Shown here: positions 10,591-22,300 of the stretch, in pieces
Layout of the letters: the number at the start of each line of letters is the position of its first letter
How positions within the stretch are numbered: the first letter of the stretch is position 1
Source: Bacteroidota bacterium
Lineage (GTDB): Bacteria > Bacteroidota > Bacteroidia > Chitinophagales > Chitinophagaceae
Assembly: GCA_024640255.1 (NCBI GenBank)
Contig: JAHEFI010000048.1
Location: 1-64,000 of the forward strand
Direction of reading: 5' to 3'
Length of the DNA stretch: 64,000 bases
Notes under the pieces: model-generated
Database searches by the model: none
What the model was told of the DNA's origin: nothing
Seen by the model: the letters and a program-made list of their open reading frames with translations, nothing else
Program-made: the position numbers and the translations under genes

Positions 10591-10674
10591 AGGGTTTTGG
10601 GTACGACCAATGCGCGAGGAAAAGCGAGGATGAAATCCGAGCTAATCCGTAGGGCTTTGGATACGACCAATGCG
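10591..10674 (+). repeat. 24-bp imperfect direct repeat, 60-bp period
   Basis: agggttttgggtacgaccaatgcg (10591-10614) and agggctttggatacgaccaatgcg (10651-10674), 2 mismatches. Confidence 0.85.
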
Positions 10675-10731
10675 AAAGGAAGTTGCGAAGCAACCATCCC
10701 AATTCGATGAAGAATTCCTTAATTTCACCCT

Positions 10732-11109
10732 ATGAAAATCTTCAACTACAGTTTCGCCGTTATCTTCCTTGTATTTGCAGCATTGCAATACAACGACCCA
10801 GATCCAATATTATGGATTCCTATTTATCTATATCCAACCTATTTATGTTTTCAAGCTGCAAAAAATCAAACAGTCAATAAATATTTATACCCCATCGGAT
10901 TCATTGGTTTTGTACCCTATGCTATTTATAAAATGTTTGACGAAAATGGAGTGATAGATTGGATCAAGTTTCATAATGCTACTAGTATTGCAAATACCAT
11001 GAAAGCAGAAACCCCTTGGGTGGAAGAATCCAGAGAGTTCTTTGGGCTGGTGATCATTTTAATAGTAATGACCATTAACTATATTCAAATAAAAAAGGGT
11101 TCAAAATAA
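10732..11109 (+). CDS. TMEM220-like small membrane protein
   Basis: MKIFNYSFAVIFLVFAALQYNDPDPILWIPIY: AALQYNDPDP signature with multiple TM segments. Confidence 0.75.
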   Translation: MKIFNYSFAVIFLVFAALQYNDPDPILWIPIYLYPTYLCFQAAKNQTVNKYLYPIGFIGFVPYAIYKMFDENGVIDWIKFHNATSIANTMKAETPWVEESREFFGLVIILIVMTINYIQIKKGSK

Positions 11110-11123
11110 TGAACCCTTTTTTT
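11092..11123 (+). terminator. Rho-independent terminator overlapping the CDS stop
   Basis: AAAAAGGGTTCA-aaataa-TGAACCCTTTTTTT. Confidence 0.8.
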
Positions 11124-11143
11124 ATACAATATATTTTACTTTA

Positions 11144-11530
11144 TTATTGAGCACCTACTCCATAAAAACTAACCTGCTTCACTAAATTACCGCTAAAGAA
11201 TAAAGTGGCGTTCTTAGAGAAATTACCCACTGCAGATCCATTAAAACCTAAAGTAACAATGGCATGTGCGCCTGGTGCAATCACCGATCCCTTAGTGTAT
11301 TTTGGTGTAGTACAGCCACATCCAACCATAACATTTTCTAATGTAATAGGCGAAGCACTGATATTTTCAATATCAACATTAAATTCTGTTGGTTTACCAT
11401 ATGCTATGGTACCCATATTATAATTGTCGTTGGTAAATTTTAATACTTTAGTGATGTCAGTCTGAGGAGATTGTGCATTCAATTGAAAAGCACTAAACAT
11501 TACTATTGCTGCTAATAAAATTCTTTTCAT
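11144..11530 (-). CDS. DUF1573 domain secreted protein
   Basis: Signal peptide ...FQLNAQ; NYNMGTIAYGKPTEFNVDIENISASPITLENVMVGCGCTTPKYTKGSVIAPGAHAIVTLGFN is DUF1573-like. Confidence 0.85.
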   Translation of the reverse strand: MKRILLAAIVMFSAFQLNAQSPQTDITKVLKFTNDNYNMGTIAYGKPTEFNVDIENISASPITLENVMVGCGCTTPKYTKGSVIAPGAHAIVTLGFNGSAVGNFSKNATLFFSGNLVKQVSFYGVGAQ

Positions 11531-11580
11531 ATAATTTAGTTATTGATCTTTCAAATTTACAAAATAATAGTAAAATCTAT

Positions 11581-12969
11581 CTATTTAAAATGCTCAAAAG
11601 CTTTAATTAGTTCTTTTCTAAGATTGCTTGAACTGACTTTTTTAGCTAGTAAAATTCCATCTCTATCAATTAAGTAAAATAAAGGGTTGGAAAACGCATC
11701 ATAGGCCTTTCTAATGGGCAAATCATTCCCTAGTTGAACATGGGTATAATTTTTAACTAAATGATGGTCATTAATGAAATCAGACCATTCCTTTTTAGAA
11801 GCTCCGGGTGCATTACAAATAGCATATTTGCCAATTTTAACCAGTAATTGTTGTTCCAAAATTGCAATAGTACTATCCATTTTGGGGAGTTCTACTTTAC
11901 AATGCTCACAACTAGGGTCATAAAATATGACAAGAGTGTAATTGAAGTTTTTAGCAAACTGATGTAGGTCTTTTTGTATACCTGCAGTATCAGGCAAAAC
12001 CATGTTTAGACAAGTATCTTTTAACTTTTGAGATTGTATCTGTGTTAATTCCTGTAATAAAAACTCTTTTTGTTTAGCATCAATAAATGCACATTTCCCC
12101 TCTTTGATATATTTATTCAATAAATAGGCATACCCTTCTGTATTATTTTGAATCTCTCTATTTTTCATCAATTTGGCAACATAATCAAAAACAAAACTAT
12201 AAGCCTTATTCGTACACATTACTTTCGACATTATAGTATCTACCCCCTTAATCATCGAATCCGCCTGTAAAGGATAGTATGAAAAGTACTCCATTAAAAT
12301 ACTTTTCATATTGGGGGTGAAAAACAATCTAGGAGTATTTAAGTCAAATTGATGGATAAAATTTCGTCTAGCTTCAAAATTCTTTTTATTAGGAACCGAA
12401 GCATCTAATTTATTCAATGCATCAAAATGAATATACAAAACATCATTGGGCTTAAACTTCTTTAAAGCATTAGACCTAAAAGCTGTTAAAGAATCAGTTT
12501 TTATCTTGAAATATGCTGCTTTTTGTGTTAAACCAAATTTCTTACCTGAAGCAATCTCTTTAGCATAATTAGAATCAATAAAAGAAAGTGATTTTTCTAT
12601 TTGTTGATATTGTAGGAATAACCTATTTTTTAGACCATTGATAGTAGCGTTATTAATATAATCTGGTCCATTTATTATCAAATTAATGGTGTCCTTATTT
12701 TCTGCAATAAAACTAATTTTCTGTTTAGAGCTGGGGAAATATAAGTAATAAATACCTCCAAAAACAGATTTGTCATTTTTAACAACGGTTATACCTTTTT
12801 TTAATTGAATTGTATCCTTGGGTACATAATTTTTTTCGTCAAAAATACTAGCTCTCAAATAAGCAATACTATCAATTGTATTAGTTGCTTTAATTTTAAC
12901 TTGGAACTGAGCTTTTAAGCCTATTAAAGGCATAATTAAACACATCAATAGAATATTAATTCTTTGCAT
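11581..12969 (-). CDS. TlpA-like thioredoxin-fold protein with DUF4369/DUF5106-like N-terminal region
   Basis: Signal peptide MQRINILLMCLIMPLIGLKAQ; C-terminal YTLVIFYDPSCEHCKVELPKMD (CxxC). Likely start codon 11 of the tracked ORF. Confidence 0.8.
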   Translation of the reverse strand: MQRINILLMCLIMPLIGLKAQFQVKIKATNTIDSIAYLRASIFDEKNYVPKDTIQLKKGITVVKNDKSVFGGIYYLYFPSSKQKISFIAENKDTINLIINGPDYINNATINGLKNRLFLQYQQIEKSLSFIDSNYAKEIASGKKFGLTQKAAYFKIKTDSLTAFRSNALKKFKPNDVLYIHFDALNKLDASVPNKKNFEARRNFIHQFDLNTPRLFFTPNMKSILMEYFSYYPLQADSMIKGVDTIMSKVMCTNKAYSFVFDYVAKLMKNREIQNNTEGYAYLLNKYIKEGKCAFIDAKQKEFLLQELTQIQSQKLKDTCLNMVLPDTAGIQKDLHQFAKNFNYTLVIFYDPSCEHCKVELPKMDSTIAILEQQLLVKIGKYAICNAPGASKKEWSDFINDHHLVKNYTHVQLGNDLPIRKAYDAFSNPLFYLIDRDGILLAKKVSSSNLRKELIKAFEHFK

Positions 12970-12970
12970 T

Positions 12971-13204
12971 TTAAGCTTTCTCTTTATTCTCAAGTACAAA
13001 TTTAAAAAAATCTAAAGAATTACTAACTTTTAGCTTTCGATATATAACTTTTTTAATGGTAGAAACAGTATTTGGCTTAAGCGATAATGTTTCTGCTATC
13101 TGACTAGTTTTTTTACCTTCAGATAACATTTCAAAAATTTGAGTTTCTCTTTGACCTAAAGTACTGAGTAAATTAGTTTCATTTGTATTTCTAATCATTT
13201 TCAT
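12971..13204 (-). CDS. stand-alone LuxR/GerE-type HTH protein (77 aa, no receiver domain)
   Basis: LGQRETQIFEMLSEGKKTSQIAETLSLKPNTVSTIKKVIYRKLKVSN is a LuxR-type HTH; embedded in the adhesin operon. Confidence 0.82.
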   Translation of the reverse strand: MKMIRNTNETNLLSTLGQRETQIFEMLSEGKKTSQIAETLSLKPNTVSTIKKVIYRKLKVSNSLDFFKFVLENKEKA

Positions 13205-13210
13205 ACTATG

Positions 13211-15340
13211 TTATTTTTTATCAAGAATGAATACATAACTATATCTATTCACTACTTGTTCATCTATACTCTTTTTAAGGTCATCACAAGCTTTTAATAG
13301 CTCTCTCTCCCCTACATTTTTAATTATTACTTCATTGTCTGAAAGCTTGGACAGGGTTCGGTAAATTCTATTAGCTCTTCTTGCTGATAAATCTTCATTA
13401 TAATCTAAACTACCATTACAGTCTGCAGCAGATACAATAACAATCTTCTTATTATGTATGCGCTTAACCATTTCTATGATTTTATAATAATCAGCCAAGT
13501 CTTTTTCAATAATATATACCTGATCGAAAGGATGATGTAATTCAACATAATCTTTAGCAATAGCTTTTAAAGAGTCAATCGTTAATCTAAAAGTCTTGGT
13601 CATGGAAGCTAATTCAGCTTCTTTAGCCAATTTTGCAGCTAATTTTTCTTTATCAGGTAAAGGAATATTCATTAAACTAGCTTCTTTTAAATAGGTATCA
13701 TTCGTTTTTACATACCCCTCTGTATTGATTGTTTGTTCAAACTTATCCCCTTCAGTAGTATACGCCATTAAAGTGTAGGTCTGATTTGGTCTTACCGAAA
13801 ATTCGTAGATACAATGCTCATCTACAATTGCACTATCAATGGTTACTAATTTACCTTGTTCATTAAGTTGTTGTAAATAAACTTTCTTTCCAGCAACACA
13901 ATTACTGTCCACCAATAACTTACCCCTCATTTTGATTAATGAAATAATATGGTCAAACGCGATAATATCATCTGAGCCATATCTATTTGAACTAATAAAG
14001 CCTTTCTCCCCTTTTATATTGAAAGCAAAATCGTCTTTATTACTATTTATGGGATAACCCATATTTTTTAAAGAAACCAAACCCTTATTATCTCTGGTTA
14101 ATCTGTAAATATCTAACCCTCCTAGTCCTGGGTGACCATTCGAGCTTATATATAAACTTCCTTCATAAAATGTAGGGAATAATTCATTAGCAGCAGTATT
14201 AATATCCTGACCTAAATTCACAGTATTCTTCCATGAGCCATCTTCATTTTGATCCACATAGTATATATCTGTACCTCCCTGACCAGCTGGATCATCTGAA
14301 ACATAATACAATCTTTTGCCGTCTGAGGTAATAGAAGGATGGAAATAACTATACTTAGGATTATTGAAAAATAGTTTGTGTGCACCTACCCAATTCCCGC
14401 CAATATTATAAGCTTCCCATATTTCTAATTGATACGTATTGCTAGATTTCTTTTGATTTCGAGTATAATATGCTTTTTTCCCGTCTGCAGTGAAACTTAC
14501 AGCACCCATATTTAATTTGTCTTGTATAAATGTATTAAAACTAGTTACACCCTCTTCATTATACAATGGAAAATAACTATTATAAACACTTGGCACTTTT
14601 TTTGAATCATTAGATGTTTCTGTAGAATAGTCAGTATAATTTGTTTTACTTAATTTTTCTACCCAAGTACTTTTTGTAAATGGTGTATTTGATCTTATAC
14701 TATCTATATTCTCAAAATAATATAGTTTAGAATACCCTGCTCCATCCCAAGCAAATTCTGATGGTTTTGGAGTTTTAGTAAATAATCTTTTAAAGAATTG
14801 TTTTGGCTTAGGTGTTAGTTTCATTCTATTAGATTCGAAAATCAAACCATCCTTATATAAAACACTATTAAATTCATTAAAGGGCGTATTTATCTTAAGA
14901 TTTGTTAATTTATAATCTAATGAATCAGCCATGAATTTATCTGTATTCTTAAAGCCATATAATCTTGCTTCATTTAATTTAGTGATATCATCACTTAAAA
15001 AAGTAGCGTATAAAATTTTTGCTTTATCATATTGATTATTAGATGCATATAGCTCCGCTAAGCGAATATCTTTATGAATCCCCAATGAAACTGCTTTTTC
15101 TAAATAAACCAGAGCACTATCATAAGCATTTAATTTTTGGTAGCTTTCCGAAATTAATTTTAAAGCAATTGTATCTGTTGGTGTTTTTTGTAAATAAGAT
15201 TTGAAAATTGGAATTGCATATGCATATCTGTATTGATTATACTCATTCATTGCTAACCTAAATAAAGCTTTGTCTTTTTTAGGTTGAGCCATTACAGCAG
15301 TACTTAAGAAAATGAAGAATATATATGTTAACCTTTTCAT
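13211..15340 (-). CDS. TPR / PD40 / carboxypeptidase-regulatory-like / OmpA-family protein (PorE-like, T9SS-associated)
   Basis: N-terminal TPR-like repeats, PD40 segments (SITSDGKRLYYVSDDPAGQGGTDIYYV), C-terminal OmpA motif NEDLSARRANRIYRTL; adjacent to PorP/SprF. Confidence 0.85.
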   Translation of the reverse strand: MKRLTYIFFIFLSTAVMAQPKKDKALFRLAMNEYNQYRYAYAIPIFKSYLQKTPTDTIALKLISESYQKLNAYDSALVYLEKAVSLGIHKDIRLAELYASNNQYDKAKILYATFLSDDITKLNEARLYGFKNTDKFMADSLDYKLTNLKINTPFNEFNSVLYKDGLIFESNRMKLTPKPKQFFKRLFTKTPKPSEFAWDGAGYSKLYYFENIDSIRSNTPFTKSTWVEKLSKTNYTDYSTETSNDSKKVPSVYNSYFPLYNEEGVTSFNTFIQDKLNMGAVSFTADGKKAYYTRNQKKSSNTYQLEIWEAYNIGGNWVGAHKLFFNNPKYSYFHPSITSDGKRLYYVSDDPAGQGGTDIYYVDQNEDGSWKNTVNLGQDINTAANELFPTFYEGSLYISSNGHPGLGGLDIYRLTRDNKGLVSLKNMGYPINSNKDDFAFNIKGEKGFISSNRYGSDDIIAFDHIISLIKMRGKLLVDSNCVAGKKVYLQQLNEQGKLVTIDSAIVDEHCIYEFSVRPNQTYTLMAYTTEGDKFEQTINTEGYVKTNDTYLKEASLMNIPLPDKEKLAAKLAKEAELASMTKTFRLTIDSLKAIAKDYVELHHPFDQVYIIEKDLADYYKIIEMVKRIHNKKIVIVSAADCNGSLDYNEDLSARRANRIYRTLSKLSDNEVIIKNVGERELLKACDDLKKSIDEQVVNRYSYVFILDKK

Positions 15341-15363
15341 GAAATAAATTTTAACTAGTTCTA

Positions 15364-16302
15364 TTAAAAGTATCTAGTGGATTTAATTTTAGTTTTGAAA
15401 TTACCTATTTCGTATCTGATCATTAATTCATGAGATCCTTTAGCGAAGTACTTTAAAGGTGAAAAAGGCATATCATAGGCGTACCCAAATCTAAGATTAT
15501 CAGTTGCCTGAATTTCAACCATACCAACAAATGCATCGCCAGTTCTATAACTACCTCCGATTCCTAACATATCCTTTAACCATACATTCAAGTTAAGGTC
15601 TGCTTCAATAGGAGCTCCACTTACCATTTTAATCATAGTAGACGGCTTTAACTTTACTTCTTCATTGATTTCATATACGTATCCTGCAGTAGCAAACAGA
15701 TGAAAATCATCCATTTTTTGAACGCCTGATACAAAATTTTCATATTTAGCCAATCTTGATCTAAGAATACTTGGGGTAGATAAACCAAGATAAAATTTAT
15801 CCGTATTGTAGTATACTCCCATTCCTACAGAGGGATTCCATTGTGAAGGTTTAGCAGAACTAATAAAGCTAGGATCTGTAGGTGTGTACCTATTCATCAC
15901 ATCATTCAAATTAATTCTGTAATTCATTAACCCAAAACTTATACCTCCTGACAATATTCCTTTCTCAGATACTTTAACTCTTGAAGACAGAATCGCATTA
16001 AAACCTGTTGCCGATTCTACTCCCAATCTATCATCATATGCTTGAAAACCAAGACCCACTTTTCCTTCTTTAGCAGCTTTATCAATACTGATTGAAGTTG
16101 TTTTAGGTGCCCCTTTTAATCCAATCCACTGATTTCTTTGAAAAAAATTAAAACTAGTAGTTTCTCTATTACCCGCATAAGCTGGGTTCACTCCCAACAT
16201 ATTATACATATATTGGGAATACATAGGTTCCGTTTGCGAAAATGCGCGTGTATTCGTAAAGCAAGCAACCAAGAGAATTATATAAAATTTTTTCATTTTC
16301 AT
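15364..16302 (-). CDS. PorP/SprF family type IX secretion membrane protein
   Basis: Signal peptide then QTEPMYSQYMYNMLGVNPAYAGNRETTSFNFFQRNQWIGLKGAPKT, hallmark of PorP/SprF; 1-nt overlap (TAATG) with the adhesin stop. Confidence 0.93.
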   Translation of the reverse strand: MKMKKFYIILLVACFTNTRAFSQTEPMYSQYMYNMLGVNPAYAGNRETTSFNFFQRNQWIGLKGAPKTTSISIDKAAKEGKVGLGFQAYDDRLGVESATGFNAILSSRVKVSEKGILSGGISFGLMNYRINLNDVMNRYTPTDPSFISSAKPSQWNPSVGMGVYYNTDKFYLGLSTPSILRSRLAKYENFVSGVQKMDDFHLFATAGYVYEINEEVKLKPSTMIKMVSGAPIEADLNLNVWLKDMLGIGGSYRTGDAFVGMVEIQATDNLRFGYAYDMPFSPLKYFAKGSHELMIRYEIGNFKTKIKSTRYF

Positions 16303-19300
16303 TATTTCTTAATCAATAGTGGTCCAGCTAATTGTTTTTTATTACCATTCTTATCTGTTGCCTCAACGGTATAGAAATAAGTTCCTTCTGGGATATCCTC
16401 TCCTAAGAAATTGACTGTCCCTTTCCCTCTCCAATCGTTTAGGTAATTTTCATTTCTATATACTTCATTACCCCATCTATTAAACACCTTAACAGATAAA
16501 ACTGTACCAAATGGTCGAATAATAATCCAAGTATCATCTATACCATCATTATTAGGAGAGAATCCTTCTGGAACAATCACATCTAGTTTTGGAACTACAA
16601 ATTGTGCTGGAGTTCTGGTTGAACCATTACCTGGATTAAGAACTGGATCATTCGAAATTAAATTCACATTTCCAAACTTAGTAAATGCATTTAATTTAGC
16701 CGTATTTGCATAATTACCATGAATGTCTGGCGATTGAATTAAAACACTTAATAATATTGAATCTGTTTTATTGGCGCCAAGTTTAGAATTTTTAGTTACT
16801 AAATCAATATTTGTATTGCCATCATAACTGTTGTTTTTATATAATGCACCACTTAAATCAAAACCAATTAATTTAAATCCAGATGTAGTATTGAATGTAT
16901 TAGTTAAATCATCCTTCACTTGAATGGAATCAATAATCTCATTTGTTTTATTAGTTACTTTTAATAAGAAATCAACTCTAATGCTACCATCTGGATTAAC
17001 TTTAACCAACTTTGTAGTTTTTTGAATATCAACTACATTGTATGGATCTAAAATGGTTAACGTATCCAATTTACATGGGGTACTTGACAATCTGGTAGCC
17101 GTATCTATTGCTTTAACACACCAAACATATATTCCAGGTTTTAAAGGAACCAAAGGTGCTGTTGTTGAACAATTAGATCCATTTATGTCACACCATTGTG
17201 GAATACTACCAGTTGTATTTGATGTAATTAATCCAGAAATATTCTTAGGATTAGAAATTACAGAATTCATTATGGTTAAATTCTTTACATTCACAACAGG
17301 AAGAATGGTAACTGTATCCATAACACATGGCTCACTATTTAATCCAGTTGCCGTATCTAGAGACTTAATACACCATATATAAATACCTGGCTTATTTGGC
17401 AATAATGGAGGATCAACAAAACAATTACTACCAGTTGGATCACACCACATTGGAACTGTTCCAGCAGGAGTTGATTTAACTAAAGATTTAATCGTTTTTG
17501 GGTTATTGAGATCACCAGCATTATAAGTTGCATTATCTACGATAGGAATAACTGGAGGAGTAAACCCAACCTGAACTATTGTCAATACATCTTCATCTGG
17601 TATAAAATCTCCGTTTGGATCTGGATTTAACCCATTAGTAGAAGTATCTGAAATATGAAGATCTCCCACTGAAGTCAAACCTGTTGCAATAATATAATTT
17701 GGCCATGCATATTTACCCTTTGTAGTTTGAACAAATACATCATAATTTATCTTAATAGAATCACTTACTTTAATGAATCCATCCCACTTAATTAATGCAG
17801 TATCAGTAGTTCCATTGAAGTTTGGATTCAATGTAGCCGAACCTGTAACTTTTGGTACACCAATAATACTTGGTACATCTGGTATTTTATAGAAGTTATT
17901 TAAATTAAGCGTTACATACAATGAATCTAAATTGCTGTTACTTAAATTTTTAATAACAGAAGTAAAATGGAAAATATATCCTCCAGTAACTGTATCTGCT
18001 TTAGAACCCTGAAGTGCAGCTCCAATTTCATTTACTAAGAAGAATGGAACATAGGTTGGTAAAGGTTTGCCAACTGTTGTAACAATAGGATGTTTTAATA
18101 AATTGGAATTATCATGAGAAATAGCGGTTGCTGGTTCCATACTGACACTGCCATCATCCTGCGTTAAAATACCATTTCCAGTACCTGTAAACTGTAATAC
18201 AAGTGGATCTAAGGTCTTACCTGGAATAATAGTAAAGTAAAATACAACATCACTTTCTTCATTAATTTTCAAATTCACTCCATTATCAAATAAGTCAGAA
18301 CCAGACAATCCTGCTTGAGATCTATATTTAATAGTAAATCCATCTTTTATAAGAGTTACATAACTAGATGCAATCTGTGCACCAAACCCTGTATAGTTAG
18401 GATTTAATTTAACTACCCCTTTAGTCACCCTAACACTATCTAAAGTGTATCTCATGTCTTTAGGGAAGACTTTAGATAAATCAGCATTTACCTGAACACC
18501 TTGAAGATCCAACTCCCCATTATTTTTAATTTTCATCAAGATTTTTGTCTTAAATGAATTATCAGGCAATTTGGTTGGAAGCTCGGCTTTAAGTGTTAAT
18601 AATAATTGAGGTCTTAACACATTTAAGAAAGCAGTGTCTTTTGTAAACTTATTTAATCTTGAAACATTATTTACATCAGTTACTTTTAATACCGTATACC
18701 TAGTATCATCTTTTCTTGGAGCTAATTTTACTTTATCACCATTCATTAAATTTTGAATAGTATCAATTTTATTATCTAAGCTATTTTTAATGATAACTGT
18801 ATATGGCCCTACACCATCGGTTAATGTAAATTTCATATGAACCGAATCGGCTTGTAATAAAGTTGGGTATACTAAATTCATGGCTACTTGAGGCAAGTAA
18901 CTCACATTAATCACTAATTCTGAAGTTGGACAATTAATAGTTTGACCTTGAGCACATACAGGTATATTAAATCTATAAGTACCTATTTTAGTAGCCATAA
19001 AACTATAAGTTCCATCGGCATTCATATTGATACTTGCACCTGCAATATTTGCACTATTCGGTATTGGAGTACCATAAGTACTATTTGGTGCTATATCGTT
19101 AGTAGCAACATTACCAGTAATTGGAACATCTACAGTACCAGCATTATTATCATTAATGATATTTGCACTTGGTAATACATCTATATGTAAAGTTGCATTA
19201 CTACATACTGATGGAGTTGTACCTGTGCATGCAGTATATATAATATCTACAGGTCCACTATAACCAGCAGCTGGAGTGAATGTATATGTACCATTAGCAT

Positions 19301-22300
19301 TGAATTGAATGGTGCCTTTATTGGATGTTGGCCCTGAGTGTCCAGTAACTGTCAAAGCTGTGCCATTCGAATTTGAATCATTATTTAATACATTACCAGT
19401 TACTGTCGCTCCATTAGATGAACTATTAAAATCATCTGTTAAACTATTGGTTGAACTAGCATTAGATGGCAAAACTGAATAGTATACAACAGCAGTTGAA
19501 CATAAAGCAGTTGGACTTGTATTATCACAAACTTTGTATACTAAACTATCTGTCCCAACATAACCAGCAGTTGGCGTATAACTAATAGTTCCGTCTGCAT
19601 TCTTCACCGCTGTACCATGTGTTGGATCTGTCATTATAACTAGACTAGATGCATTTATTGATCCTCCCAAATTAACAGACCTATCATTAGCCAATATATT
19701 AGTACTTACCGTAGAACCTTGCTTCACTACTGCATTGTCATTATTAACTATTGGAAGATTCGTATTCAAGGATGGATCAACTACTGTAATTTCTAATGGA
19801 GACAATGGACATCCAGTTGTTTGTCCAGCAGCACAAACTGGAACATAATAAACATATTTCCCAGGAGTAGTCGCATTAAACGAATAGGTACCATTTGAAT
19901 TTATAGTAATGGTTGCGCCTGAAGGGTTGCTTAGATTATTTGATGGTTGACCATAAGTTGTGCCTGAAGCAACTATATCATTTGTTGCCAAACTACCATT
20001 CACAGGTGTATTAATATTGGTTACATTAATATCCTGGGTTAAAATAGGTGCAGGTTCTACTAAAATATGTAAAGTAGCTTTAACACATATTGCAGGATTA
20101 CTGTTATCACAAACTTGATATACAATATCTATCGGCCCACTAAATCCTGCCGCCGCAGTAAATGTATAAGATCCATTTGCATTTAAAGTAAATACCCCCT
20201 GCGTACTTGTTGGTCCACTTATTAGACTTGCTGTTAGATTAGCATTACTAATTGTACTCTTATCATTGGTAAGAACATTTCCGCTAACACTTACTCCCCC
20301 ATTTGGCGTATTGGTGATATTTGCATAGTCATCTAATGCTATCGTTTTATTTGTTGCACTTGCAGGTTCAATAGTGAAATAAACAACTGCAGTATTACAA
20401 ATTGGATTTGGCGTACTATTATCACAAACACTATACACTAAACTATCTGTACCAATAAATCCTGCATTAGGAACATAGCTTATTGTACCATCATTATTTA
20501 TTGTAGCTGATCCATGAGCTGGATTATTCGTGATAGTTAAACTTGAGGTATTAAAACTTGTGCCAATATTACCAGACTGATCATTTGATAATACATTCAC
20601 TGTTATTGAAGTATTTATTTTACTGTATGCATAATCATTATTCAACACTGGCTTATTATTATTAGCCAACGGATCCAAAACACTAATCTCTAAAGGAGTT
20701 AATGGACATCCTGTTGTCTGACCTGCAGCACATACAGGAACATAGTAAACATACTTGCCTGGAGTTGTGGCTGTAAAGCTATATGTGCCATCTGTATTTA
20801 CTATAATGCTTCCTCCTGAAGGATTATTTGGATTGACTGCAGGTTGTTGATAAGTCGTACCAGGATTAGTTTGATCATTAGTTGATAAACTTCCATTCAC
20901 CGGTATATTAATAATAGTAGTATTGACATCAGGGTTAACTAGAGATGATGGCTCTACTACAATATGCAATGTCGCTTTTGAACATACCGTAGGATTACTA
21001 TTATCACAAACCTGATAAATAATATCTACTGGCCCTGTATATCCTGCAGCAGGCGTAAACGTATAGGTGCCATCAGCATTAAACTGTATTGTACCCTTAT
21101 CTGCAGGAGGTAAATTACCAGATGGTATACTCGCTGTTAATGTCTTACCAGTTGTGCTATTATCATTATTTAATACATTGCCTGATACTGTAGTTGAACC
21201 ATCTAAACTAGTCACTACTTTAGCAATATCATCATTAGCTACTGTTGAAGTTGAAGCATTAGCATCCACTACAGTATAGTATACTTCAGCTGTTGAACAA
21301 TTAGCTGGATTTGCATTATCACATACTTGATAAGTAAGTTTATCTGTTCCAGTAAACCCATTATCTGGAGTATATGTTATTGTACCATCATTGTTCACTA
21401 CCACTGTACCATGTAATGGCTGAGTAATTATACTTACACTAGAAGTATTTATCACTCCTCTTGCATTACCTGTAATATCGTTCGATAATATATTTGTCGT
21501 CGTACTTGAGCCTGATGGAACAATTGCAATATCATTATTCACAGAAGGCTTATTGTTAGATAATGATGGGTCTAAGACAGTAATTTCTATAGGGCTTAAT
21601 GGACATCCACTACTCTGACCAGCAGGACATACTGGTACATTATAAATATACTTACCTGGTATGGTCGCATTAAATGTATACGATCCATCTGGATTAATAG
21701 TAATTGTTCCACCTGCAGGATTATTATTGTCCGCATATGGTGTTCCATAAGTACTTCCTGGAGATAACTTATCATTTGTTGATAATTGACCGCTTACTGT
21801 TTTATTTATATCCGTAATATTTATATCAGGATTTACAATGGCCATATCAACCACCAATGACTGTGCAGGACTAGAACATCCATTAGCATTTGCAACCACA
21901 GAAATGATTCCACCAGAAGTACCTGCAACAACATTAATACTATTTGAAGTAGAATTTCCAGTCCATCCATTTGGTAGTGTCCAAGTATATGAACTTGCAC
22001 CCAATACAGGATTAACTGAATAAGTGATATTATTATTAGCAATAACAACGGCTTGACCACTAATAGATGTTGGTTTTGCAGGTAATGTATTTACAACAAT
22101 ATTTTCAATTGAACTTACTAATGAACAACCATTATTATCAACAACTTTTACTGTATAATCTCCGCCTACTGTAGCAGTAAATGTATTTGCAATTGAATTA
22201 TTAATTGGACTATTATTTAAATTCCATTGATATGTAAAAGGACTATTTCCAAAAGCTTGAGCAGTTAAAATAGAACTTGTACCAGCACATATTGGAGAAA

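Noticed and set aside
10479-10697. 72-aa minus-strand ORF downstream of tRNA-Arg with an internal LVV(S/P)K(A/T)LR repeat
   Set aside because: Overlaps the tRNA terminator and reflects the noncoding 60-bp repeat; no evidence of a protein.
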